Positions 1-6,524 of a stretch of DNA of 14,071 nucleotides are shown here, piece by piece (position 1 is the stretch's first letter; each line of letters opens with the position of its first letter). The stretch lies in contig DBNL01000094.1 of NCBI GenBank assembly GCA_002299785.1, positions 6,254 through 20,324 on the forward strand, read 5' to 3'. Under the pieces are notes generated by a model, which saw nothing but the letters and a program-made list of their open reading frames with translations, ran no database searches and was not told where the DNA came from. This stretch comes from Verrucomicrobia bacterium UBA673 (GTDB lineage Bacteria > Verrucomicrobiota > Verrucomicrobiia > Limisphaerales > UBA1096). Made by a program: the position numbers and the translations under genes.

Positions 1-274
1 CTCTGTCAGCTCTGCTGCCGCCATCTTCACCGCGTGGCTGCGCGAATTCCATCTTGCCTTCCCCCCACGAGATGCCGACGAGCAAGTCGCCGTCGCGGTT
101 CATCGCGATGGTCTTGATGGTGATCGGCTTTCCGCTGGGGTGCGTGCCGAAACGGATTGGCTCGATCTCGGCGTGCGTGCCTTCCGGCTTAGCGTCCTCC
201 TCCGCCGCCTGGCCAAGCGCGGTGCCAATGCCAAGCGCAGCGAGCCACACGGAAAGTTTCGTGTTCAATTTCAC
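1..274 (-). CDS. Exported protein, 5' part only (possible beta-propeller), cut by window edge
   Basis: Only the N-terminal ~91 residues are in the window; the gene runs off the left edge. The product begins MKLNTKLSVWLAALGIG and continues to a Gln-Ala-Ala, which looks like a Sec signal peptide (basic n-region, hydrophobic core, small residues at the cleavage site). The next part contains IKTIAMNRDGDLLVGISWG, the beta-strand/turn pattern of NHL or similar propeller blades, so it may be a second propeller protein like its upstream neighbour; this is a weak inference. The start is well constrained: the upstream gene's TAA lies in the same frame 18 bases before, and the GTG at 274-272 is the only conventional start between that stop and the signal sequence. 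It is probably translated from the same mRNA as the NHL gene. No Shine-Dalgarno sequence is visible. Confidence 0.6.
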   Translation of the reverse strand, partial: MKLNTKLSVWLAALGIGTALGQAAEEDAKPEGTHAEIEPIRFGTHPSGKPITIKTIAMNRDGDLLVGISWGEGKMEFAQPRGEDGGSRADR

Positions 275-292
275 GTCGGGTATCGAAGCCAG

Positions 293-1273
293 TTACGCCA
301 AGTCGAACAACCGGAACGACGCGGTGGTGTGATCGAGCGCGACGACCTGGTCGCCGAGCAGCCCCACCTCGATGCCACCGTTTTGGCAGGTAACCAATTC
401 CGCGTCTGTCTCCACCTGCTCGTGTTCCTCGGCATCGAAAGCCTCCGGCCCGGCGATCACCGAGCGGAACTTGCCGTCCTTACCGAACAGCTTGATGCGC
501 GGCTGGCCGCGCTCGGCGGTCACGAACTCGCCGCTGCCGGTCACCGCCACGCTCACCGGGTTGCAGCAGCCGGAAAAACCGGTGAGCCCGCGGGAGCGTT
601 TGCCCCAGCGAGCCATCAACTCGCCATCGGTATCGTAACGCTCGACGCGGTGCCGGCCCGGGTGCGCGACGACTAGGCCGCCGTCGGCCCACGTGATAGG
701 GAAGAACGACTTGGGCACGGCAAACCGCCCGCCCTTGCCACCGGCCAGACGGTCGAGCACCTCGCCGTCAGGGCTGATGCGCCAAATGGAACTGCTGCCG
801 CCGTCGGCCGCAAAAATCGTGGCGTCCTCCGCCACGGCCAGACTGGTCAACGCGGCGCCCTTGGCCAAGCGCTTGGTCTCGGCCTGCGTTTCGCCGTCGA
901 GATCGCAGAGCAACACCCGGTCGCGAAGGCCGACAACCAAACGCCGCTTGGCCACCGCGATGCAACGCGGTGCCTCGGCGAACTCCATCCGCCGCACCGG
1001 CTCGCCGCCTGGCTTGAATACGGCCACCGCCGAGTCGCCGGCGACATAAACCAAGCCGTCGGCCACAGTCATGTCGCGCGTCTGCCCGAGGCCGGTCGGC
1101 AGCCAGCCGCTTGGCTTGAGCCGCGATGCACGGGCGGTCGCGCCAGATTGCACCGCCACGCCGATGGCAGCGAAGGACTGGGCGCCGCGGCTGAAAAACT
1201 GGCGGCGCGAGGGGAGGCATTCGCCGGTGGAACAATCGCAGTCGGGGTTGGAGTTCGTTTTGGATTTTGACAT
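293..1273 (-). CDS. Tat-exported NHL-repeat beta-propeller protein
   Basis: A 326-residue protein. The N-terminus carries a twin-arginine motif, SRRQFF (residues 22-27), followed by a hydrophobic segment AQSFAAIGVAVQ and an Ala-rich cleavage region near 45-50, so export in folded form by the Tat pathway is likely. Before the motif are three cysteines (C12, C14, C19). The rest is a series of blades with the NHL-type pattern, for example GLVYVAGDSAVAVFKPGGE, ATIFAADGGSSSIWRISPDG and GLVVAHPGRHRVERYDTDGE, and a vicinal cysteine pair in GFSGCCNPVS (C236-C237). Tat use together with Cys residues hints at a bound cofactor or metal, but no classical redox motif is visible. I chose the ATG at 1273 over a TTG 45 bases upstream because the TTG would add a basic, non-signal extension. 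It lies 18 bases upstream of the partial exported gene, probably in one operon. The physiological role is unknown. Confidence 0.8.
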   Translation of the reverse strand: MSKSKTNSNPDCDCSTGECLPSRRQFFSRGAQSFAAIGVAVQSGATARASRLKPSGWLPTGLGQTRDMTVADGLVYVAGDSAVAVFKPGGEPVRRMEFAEAPRCIAVAKRRLVVGLRDRVLLCDLDGETQAETKRLAKGAALTSLAVAEDATIFAADGGSSSIWRISPDGEVLDRLAGGKGGRFAVPKSFFPITWADGGLVVAHPGRHRVERYDTDGELMARWGKRSRGLTGFSGCCNPVSVAVTGSGEFVTAERGQPRIKLFGKDGKFRSVIAGPEAFDAEEHEQVETDAELVTCQNGGIEVGLLGDQVVALDHTTASFRLFDLA

Positions 1274-1389
1274 AAGCTTGATTCGGTTTTTCCGCGTAAT
1301 TAGGTAAAGACGGCGCAAACAGCCGATCGGTTACACCGCACAACCAGACGAGAGAGAAACATTCCACGATTCGCGCCGCCACGCAATAG

Positions 1390-1418
1390 TTGACAAGTGG
1401 TCGGGTTCGTTGTGGCAT
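1390..1418 (+). promoter_or_regulatory. Candidate sigma70-like promoter for the oxidoreductase/deacetylase pair
   Basis: A perfect TTGACA (1390-1395) is followed after 17 bases by TGGCAT (1413-1418), a weak -10 matching TATAAT at only three positions. It lies in the 170-base divergent spacer between the NHL gene and the oxidoreductase, and ends about 25 bases before the ATG at 1444, leaving a short leader. The -35 is convincing and the -10 is not, so the call is tentative. No comparable promoter for the opposite strand was seen in the spacer. Confidence 0.3.
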
Positions 1419-1443
1419 CGGGCCTACGGATCATTCGAGACTT

Positions 1444-2493
1444 ATGAAAAAATTCAATATTGGCGTCATTGGCTATGGATGGGTCGCCGGCGCGCACATC
1501 GACTCAATCAACGCCACCGGCCAAGGGCAGGTCACGGCAGTTTGCTCGTCACGCAAACTCGACCCGGCGGAACTCAGTTCCAAACACGGCGGCGAAATCC
1601 AATGCCACACGAACCTCAAAAAGATGCTAGCCGACCCGGCTATCGACGTAATCTCGGTGTGCAGTTACCCGTACCAGCACGCACGCCACGTCATCGCCGC
1701 CGCCGAGGCTGGCAAAGACCTGATCATCGAGAAGCCGCTCGCGCTGAACTTGAAGGATTTGCGCGCAATGCAAAAGGCGGTGGCCAGGGCCGGCGTCAAG
1801 GCGTGCGTCTGTTTCGAGTTGCGCTTTTCGAGCCAACTCATCGCCACGAAGAGCGTGATCGATCGTGGGTTGCTGGGAGCCATCCACTACGGTGAGGTGG
1901 ACTACTACCACGGTATCGGCCCGTGGTACGCGCAGTTCCGCTGGAACACCAAGCGCAACGCCGGTGGCAGCAGTCTGCTCTCGGCAGGCTGCCACGCGCT
2001 AGACGCGCTGCTGCTCTACATGGGAAATGATGTTGAGAGTGTCAGCAGTTACTCGACCGGATCGGCAAACAAGGATTTCAAAAAATACGAGTACGATACG
2101 AGTAGCGTGACGATTCTCAAATTCAAGGATGGCCGCGTCGGCAAGACCGCGTCGATCATCGACTGTCTCCAGCCATATTATGTTCACACGCACCTAGTCG
2201 GCAGCGAAGGCAGCTTGCTGGACAACAAGTTTCACTCTAACAAACTAGGCGGGCCAAGCGGTCTCGATAAAAACAAGTGGAGCGACTTGTCGATGAAAAT
2301 GGTTGACTCGGGCGATGTGAGCGACCACCCGTTCCAGTCCCAGTTCGAGGCGTTTTTTGCCGCCTTGGCCAAGGGCAAGTCGATGCCGTTGACCGACCTC
2401 GCCACGGCGGCCAAGTCACACGAGATCATCTTCGCCGCAGACTTGTCCGCGAAGAAAAACCGGCCAGTGAAACTTTCCGAGTTGCGTGCCTGA
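1444..2493 (+). CDS. Gfo/Idh/MocA family NAD(P)-dependent oxidoreductase
   Basis: A 349-residue protein of the usual length for the family. The N-terminal Rossmann fold begins KKFNIGVIGYGWVAGAH, a slightly altered GxGxxG/A dinucleotide-binding loop (residues 9-16). The family EKP signature is at 96-98 (IIEKPLALN), where Lys contacts cofactor and substrate. In the C-terminal alpha/beta domain, GCHALD (182-187) supplies the His-x-x-Asp pair typical of the active site (H184, D187). Members oxidise, reduce or hydrolyse sugars and cyclitols using tightly bound NAD(P); the substrate cannot be read from sequence. There is no signal peptide, so it acts in the cytoplasm. The start at 1444 puts the Rossmann strand directly at the N-terminus; an in-frame ATG at 1390 would add an unrelated tail. 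The stop overlaps the start of the LmbE-like gene by 8 bases, implying co-expression and probably a shared substrate such as an N-acetylated amino sugar. Confidence 0.92.
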   Translation: MKKFNIGVIGYGWVAGAHIDSINATGQGQVTAVCSSRKLDPAELSSKHGGEIQCHTNLKKMLADPAIDVISVCSYPYQHARHVIAAAEAGKDLIIEKPLALNLKDLRAMQKAVARAGVKACVCFELRFSSQLIATKSVIDRGLLGAIHYGEVDYYHGIGPWYAQFRWNTKRNAGGSSLLSAGCHALDALLLYMGNDVESVSSYSTGSANKDFKKYEYDTSSVTILKFKDGRVGKTASIIDCLQPYYVHTHLVGSEGSLLDNKFHSNKLGGPSGLDKNKWSDLSMKMVDSGDVSDHPFQSQFEAFFAALAKGKSMPLTDLATAAKSHEIIFAADLSAKKNRPVKLSELRA

Positions 2494-3298
2494 CCCGACC
2501 GAAAAGCCCCGGCGAGTTGCCATCGCTATCGCCGCTCACCCGGACGACATTGAATTCATGATGGCCGGCACGCTACTGTTGCTGAGTGAGGCCGGTTGGA
2601 AGACGCACTGCCTCAACATCTCGAGCGGCAACTGCGGCAGCGTCAGCTTGAGTGCGGAGGAAACCGAGGCCAAGCGACTGTCCGAGGCTAGAGAGGCCGC
2701 TGCCATACTTGGAGCAACTTTTCACCAGCCGTTTTCGCGCGATCTCGAGATTTTTTATGACCTCCGGCATCTCCGGCATTTGGCCTCGATCATCCGCGAT
2801 GTGAAACCGTCTATCGTGCTGACGCATTCTCCGGATGATTACATGGAGGATCACACCAACACCTCACGCCTGACCGTGACGGCCGCCTTCTCGCGCGGCA
2901 TGCCAAACTTCGGGGTCTCGCCCGCACGCCCGGCGGTGGACGGCGAGGTCGCGGTGTACCACGGAATGCCTCACGGTTTGCGCGATGCCCTGTGGCGACG
3001 GGTCGTGCCCGGGCTGTTCGTCGACACGACGAATGTGCTCGAAACCAAGCGGCAGGCGCTCGCCGCGCATCGCAGCCAAAAGGAGTGGCTCGATGTGAGC
3101 CAAGGGATGGACTCGTACCTGCAAACGATGGAGGAAATGTCGCTGGCGCTTGGCCAGGCATCGGGGAAATTTCAGCACGCCGAGGGATGGCGGAGGCACT
3201 CGCACCTTGGCTTCAGCGCCGAAGAGTTCGACCCGTTAAAGCACGCGCTTGCCCAAGCGGCCTTGGCAAACGCGGACTACGAAGACGGTCTCGGTTAG
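2486..3298 (+). CDS. PIG-L/LmbE family zinc-dependent deacetylase
   Basis: A 270-residue protein with the family's two zinc motifs. AAHPDD (residues 16-21) gives the first His and Asp ligands (H18, D21) and the general-base Asp (D20). HSPDDYMEDHTNTSRL (114-129) contains the second signature, with H123 as third ligand. The family hydrolyses N-acetyl groups from GlcNAc-type sugars or glycoconjugates (MshB, BshB and PIG-L are members); the substrate here is unknown. There is no signal peptide, so it is probably cytoplasmic. The GTG at 2486 lies inside the end of the oxidoreductase gene (8-base overlap, different frame) and places the first beta-strand VAIAIAAHPDD close to the N-terminus, as in homologues; translation is probably coupled. 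Pairing with a Gfo/Idh/MocA enzyme suggests a short amino-sugar modification or degradation pathway. Confidence 0.92.
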   Translation: MPDPTEKPRRVAIAIAAHPDDIEFMMAGTLLLLSEAGWKTHCLNISSGNCGSVSLSAEETEAKRLSEAREAAAILGATFHQPFSRDLEIFYDLRHLRHLASIIRDVKPSIVLTHSPDDYMEDHTNTSRLTVTAAFSRGMPNFGVSPARPAVDGEVAVYHGMPHGLRDALWRRVVPGLFVDTTNVLETKRQALAAHRSQKEWLDVSQGMDSYLQTMEEMSLALGQASGKFQHAEGWRRHSHLGFSAEEFDPLKHALAQAALANADYEDGLG

Positions 3299-3593
3299 GT
3301 GCAATCCACACTCAAGCAATCAGGTCGAGAACACGCTTATCGTTCTCCTTGACGCTCTGAAGCAGCTTTGATTCAAGGGCTTACTGTCCCCGTGTTCTTA
3401 CACATAGTTGCGTCGCCTTCGCTGGTTAAACCGTCAACGACTGCCTCAAGTTGCTCTATGCCAATTGGAATAACTTCCGTAAGAAAAACTTTACTGCTGC
3501 AACCTGTATAACTTCTCTCATTGTCGGCATGAGCTTGAAAAACTTAAGTTTTTCCCGACTTGGCTCGCGTCCCCGGCTCGCTAAACTGCCGCC
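3299..3593. other. Gene-free intergenic stretch of lower GC
   Basis: These 295 bases separate the deacetylase and esterase genes. They are visibly richer in A/T than the flanking genes and contain no convincing gene. A minus-strand frame stays open from 3543 to 3373 (56 residues) but has no usable start codon near its beginning. A second minus-strand frame just left of it reads LESKLLQSVKENDKR before a stop, so a decayed gene is possible but unproven. A TATAAC (3507-3512) could be a -10 for the esterase, but no good -35 sits at the right distance. A short inverted repeat (GAGAAC/GTTCTC, 3327-3347) has no T-run. The strongest element is the palindrome at 3537-3554. Confidence 0.5.
3537..3554. 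promoter_or_regulatory. Perfect 18-bp palindrome, candidate operator upstream of the esterase gene
   Basis: GAAAAACTTAAGTTTTTC reads identically on both strands with no loop, 39 bases before the esterase start codon. A loop-free perfect palindrome fits a dimeric repressor or activator site better than a terminator hairpin. It is A/T-rich, in contrast with the flanking GC-rich coding DNA. No regulator gene is next to it, so the binding protein is unknown. Confidence 0.35.
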
Positions 3594-4220
3594 GTGCTTA
3601 ACACGGAACTGATTCCCGCCGCCGAGGCGGATTCTAAATGGCTAATGGTGGTACTACACGGGCTGGGCGACAGCATGGAGGGGTTCCGCTGGCTGCCAAG
3701 CGCCCTGAACAACCCAAGACTCAACATCCTACTCGCCAATGCGCCGGACGACTACCACGGCGGCTTTTCGTGGTACAACATTTATGACAAACCGGGCATC
3801 GGGGTGGAGCGCAGTCGTAGATTGTTGTTCGATCTGCTCGACCGACAGCGCGCCGATGGCTTCGCTACAAAGCAGACTTTTGTGTTGGGTTTTTCGCAGG
3901 GCTGCTTGATGACGCACGAGGTGGGTATTCGATATCCGCACCGGTTCGCCGGTCTGGTCGGCATCAGCGGATACGCGCACGAGCCGGAGCGGCTCGTCGC
4001 CAAACAATCGCCGGTCGCGGCAGAGCAGTCGTTCCTTATCACCCACGGCACGGCCGATCCGCTGCTGCCGCTGGCCCAGACCCAGGCGCAGATGGAGCAA
4101 CTGCAGGCCGGCGGCATCCGCATGCAGTGGGAAGTGTTTGAGAAGGAACACACCATCCAAGGCGAAGGCGAGCTGGAGGTGATCCAAAAATTCGTCGAGG
4201 AACGGATGACCCCGTTATGA
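3594..4220 (+). CDS. Phospholipase/carboxylesterase family alpha/beta-hydrolase
   Basis: A 208-residue serine hydrolase, the size usual for the acyl-protein-thioesterase/carboxylesterase family. The LHGLGDS loop (21-27) forms the oxyanion region. The nucleophile elbow is GFSQG (S101), the acid is in HGTADPLLP (D155), and the catalytic His lies in KEHTI (H186), so the triad is complete and correctly ordered. Such enzymes cleave short- to medium-chain carboxylic esters, lysophospholipids or thioesters; the exact substrate is not evident. No signal peptide is present, so it is cytoplasmic. The GTG at 3594 lies 295 bases after the previous gene, with no clear Shine-Dalgarno site; the N-terminus it gives leads directly into the first beta-strand. 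The gene converges on the MMPL transporter gene and shares six bases with its end (TTATGA), leaving no room for a terminator. Confidence 0.9.
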   Translation: MLNTELIPAAEADSKWLMVVLHGLGDSMEGFRWLPSALNNPRLNILLANAPDDYHGGFSWYNIYDKPGIGVERSRRLLFDLLDRQRADGFATKQTFVLGFSQGCLMTHEVGIRYPHRFAGLVGISGYAHEPERLVAKQSPVAAEQSFLITHGTADPLLPLAQTQAQMEQLQAGGIRMQWEVFEKEHTIQGEGELEVIQKFVEERMTPL

Positions 4221-6524
4221 ACGAAACAGTAGCCGCGCGATCGCTGGCAGCAGGAGGATTGCGAAAACCATGTTCATCAAAAACATGAACATAAGCAGGA
4301 TGCCCATGTCGGCCTGAAACTGCAGCGCTGAGAATGCCCACGTGCCGACCCCGATGGAAAGCGTCAAACCGGTGAATACCACCGCGCTGCCGACCTGTGT
4401 CATCGCTGCGTCCATCGACTCGGTAAACGAAAGACCTTTGCGCCGCTGCGCCATGAAGCAGCTGAACAGATAAATCCCGTAGTCCACGCCCTCGCCGACA
4501 CCCAGTGCCACCACCGGTAGCGTCGAAGTTTTCAGCCCTATCTCCAGCGCGTACATCAGACTGTGCGCCAACACAGACACCAGCGCCAACGGCAGTACGA
4601 TACACACGACCGCCTTGATTGAGCGGTAGCTGGCAAAGCACAGCAGCGCCACCGCGACGTACACATAAATCAAAATTGGGAACTGCGCCGCATCGACTAC
4701 CTCGTTGGTCGCCGCCATCACGCCGGCGTTGCCGCCGGCCAGGCGAAATCGCGTTTTTTCAGTTCCGTGCTTTTCATCGAACCCCTTCACGGCAGCGACA
4801 ACGCGGCGCAGCGTGTTCGCCTTGTGATCCTCGAGAAACACCATCACCGGCAACACGCTGCCGTCGAGATTGGTCAGGCCAGTCGAAGTCTCCACGCGCC
4901 CGACCGCCTGTGACAACATGGCTCGATTGTATGGCAGCACGCGCCACTTAAAGCTGCCCTCGCTGTAGCCGGAATTGATTGTGCGTGCGATGCCAGCCAA
5001 GCCCATAACATTTTTCACTCCCTCGACATTGGCTAAGTGCCACTCGAAACGGTCGAGTAACTCCATCACCGCGTAGTCCACCGAGCCGTCCTTTACCGTC
5101 TCGGTGAACGCGATGAAAATATCGACACCAAGGTCGAAATTGTCGGTGATCATCGCGCTGTCGAGATTGTAAGGCGAGTCCGGCCGCAACTCCGGCACGC
5201 CCTCGTGCAAGTCGCCCACCTCCACACGCATGGCCTTCGAAAAGCCAAGACCAAACATCACGGCGCAAACAGCAACCAGCACGACCGACATTTTTGGCCC
5301 GGATAAATACGCTACTGAATGCCAGATTTTACCTGTCCACAATTTACGCCTAGCCACGCGCGCGCGGTATCCTGCGCGGGGTTTTTGATACGATAACAGC
5401 AACGGCAACAGCAGCAGATTAGTCAGGATAATCGCTGCCACACCGATGCTTGCGGCGATGGCCAACTCACGAATCGTCGGCACCGGGATGAGCAGGATGG
5501 TGACAAATCCAATCGTGTCCGTGATCAACGCCACGCTGCCCGGCACGAGCAGTTGCCGAAATGCACTGCGCGCGGCCTCGAGCGAATCGCTACCCGCAAA
5601 CAGCTCGGCGCGAAACGCCCGCACCATCTGCACTCCGTGGCTAACGCCGATCGCAAAAATAAGAAACGGCACGAGGATCGACATCGGGTCAATGCCATAG
5701 CCAAGCCGATTCAACAGACCAAGTTGCCATGCCACCGCCGAGAGCGAGCAGCCAAGCGGCAGCGCCGCAAACCAAAAGGACTGCGCGTAAAGCCAAACCA
5801 GCAGCGAAGTCAGCACCACCGTCACGCCAAAGAAAAACACCACGTTGAGCGCCCCTTCCCGAACATCGCCCATAACCTTAGAGAAGCCGATGATATGCAC
5901 GCTGACAGCGTCCGACTCATGCGTAATGCGTAGTTCCTCCAGTCGGTTGGCCACGGCGAAGGTGTCGAGCCTCTCGCCGGTGTCGGGGTCGATTTCGAGC
6001 AGATTGGCCATCACCATAGAGCCATTGAACGAGTCGGTCACGAGCCGCCCCATGTAGTTCGACTTGAGCGTGTTCTCCCGCACCTTGGCCAAGCCCCCGG
6101 GAGTCGGCATGAAATCGGCAGGCACAACATTCCCGCCAGTGAAGCCGTCTTCGACCACCTCCGTGAACCGGACGTTCGGCGTGAAAAGCGACGTGACACT
6201 CGACTGATCGACACCCGGCATGCCGTACATTTCCTGTGTCACGGCCTCAAGTTTCTCAAAATATTCCGGCGTGAAAATATCACCTTCCCTTGCCATGAGC
6301 GCGATCATCACACGGTTGGCGCCGCCAAACTGCGACTGGTATTTTGTGAACGTCCCGATGTACGGATGCCCCTGCGGAAGTTGTTTCTCAAAGCCGGCGT
6401 CGATCTTCGTCTGCGTCGCAAACCCGAACAGCACAGCCGTCGCCAGAAGAAAAACCATCAGCAACAATTTGCGATGCCCGAACACCCACTGCTCCACCCG
6501 CACCGCAAAACCCGGTTCGCTCAT
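4215..6524 (-). CDS. MMPL/RND superfamily inner-membrane transporter
   Basis: A 769-residue protein with the duplicated RND architecture. TM1 lies near 19-36, a large periplasmic loop spans ~38-224, and a block of five helices follows (~225-380). The second half repeats this: TM7 ~411-428, a loop to ~613, and helices ~615-766. The TM4-like motif of the second half is GVGEGVDYGIYLF with D681, the usual proton-relay Asp; the corresponding first-half motif GVSHGVQM (293-300) lacks the Asp, so only one half seems to carry the relay. Members move lipids, hopanoids or other hydrophobic compounds out of the inner membrane using the proton-motive force. The ATG at 6524 overlaps the stop of the YCF48 gene (ATGA) and has a strong Shine-Dalgarno sequence; an upstream extension to 6644 would only translate the end of the previous gene in another frame. 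It is the last gene of the DUF1302-DUF1329-YCF48-MMPL cluster. Confidence 0.92.
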   Translation of the reverse strand: MSEPGFAVRVEQWVFGHRKLLLMVFLLATAVLFGFATQTKIDAGFEKQLPQGHPYIGTFTKYQSQFGGANRVMIALMAREGDIFTPEYFEKLEAVTQEMYGMPGVDQSSVTSLFTPNVRFTEVVEDGFTGGNVVPADFMPTPGGLAKVRENTLKSNYMGRLVTDSFNGSMVMANLLEIDPDTGERLDTFAVANRLEELRITHESDAVSVHIIGFSKVMGDVREGALNVVFFFGVTVVLTSLLVWLYAQSFWFAALPLGCSLSAVAWQLGLLNRLGYGIDPMSILVPFLIFAIGVSHGVQMVRAFRAELFAGSDSLEAARSAFRQLLVPGSVALITDTIGFVTILLIPVPTIRELAIAASIGVAAIILTNLLLLPLLLSYQKPRAGYRARVARRKLWTGKIWHSVAYLSGPKMSVVLVAVCAVMFGLGFSKAMRVEVGDLHEGVPELRPDSPYNLDSAMITDNFDLGVDIFIAFTETVKDGSVDYAVMELLDRFEWHLANVEGVKNVMGLAGIARTINSGYSEGSFKWRVLPYNRAMLSQAVGRVETSTGLTNLDGSVLPVMVFLEDHKANTLRRVVAAVKGFDEKHGTEKTRFRLAGGNAGVMAATNEVVDAAQFPILIYVYVAVALLCFASYRSIKAVVCIVLPLALVSVLAHSLMYALEIGLKTSTLPVVALGVGEGVDYGIYLFSCFMAQRRKGLSFTESMDAAMTQVGSAVVFTGLTLSIGVGTWAFSALQFQADMGILLMFMFLMNMVFAILLLPAIARLLFRS

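Noticed and set aside
140..676. 178-codon plus-strand open frame
   Set aside because: It is antisense to the NHL gene and the partial exported gene. Its translation is rich in Arg, Ala and His with no domain pattern, as expected of a GC-rich shadow frame.
1274..1318. Upstream TTG start for the NHL gene
   Set aside because: It adds 15 residues of basic sequence before the Cys-rich Tat leader and uses a rare start codon.
768..1418. 216-codon minus-strand open frame overlapping the NHL gene
   Set aside because: The NHL gene in the neighbouring frame has a Tat signal and propeller blades; this frame is Arg-rich shadow sequence.
3327..3347. Inverted repeat GAGAAC/GTTCTC after the deacetylase gene as terminator
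   Set aside because: The arms are only six bases with a nine-base loop, and no T-run follows on either strand.
3373..3543. 56-codon minus-strand open frame in the intergenic gap
   Set aside because: The composition looks moderately protein-like, but it has no ATG, GTG or TTG near its start and no recognisable motif. A gene relic cannot be excluded.
4039..4641. 200-codon minus-strand open frame over the esterase and transporter ends
   Set aside because: It overlaps two well-supported genes in another frame. The translation is Arg/Gly-rich and has no recognisable motif.
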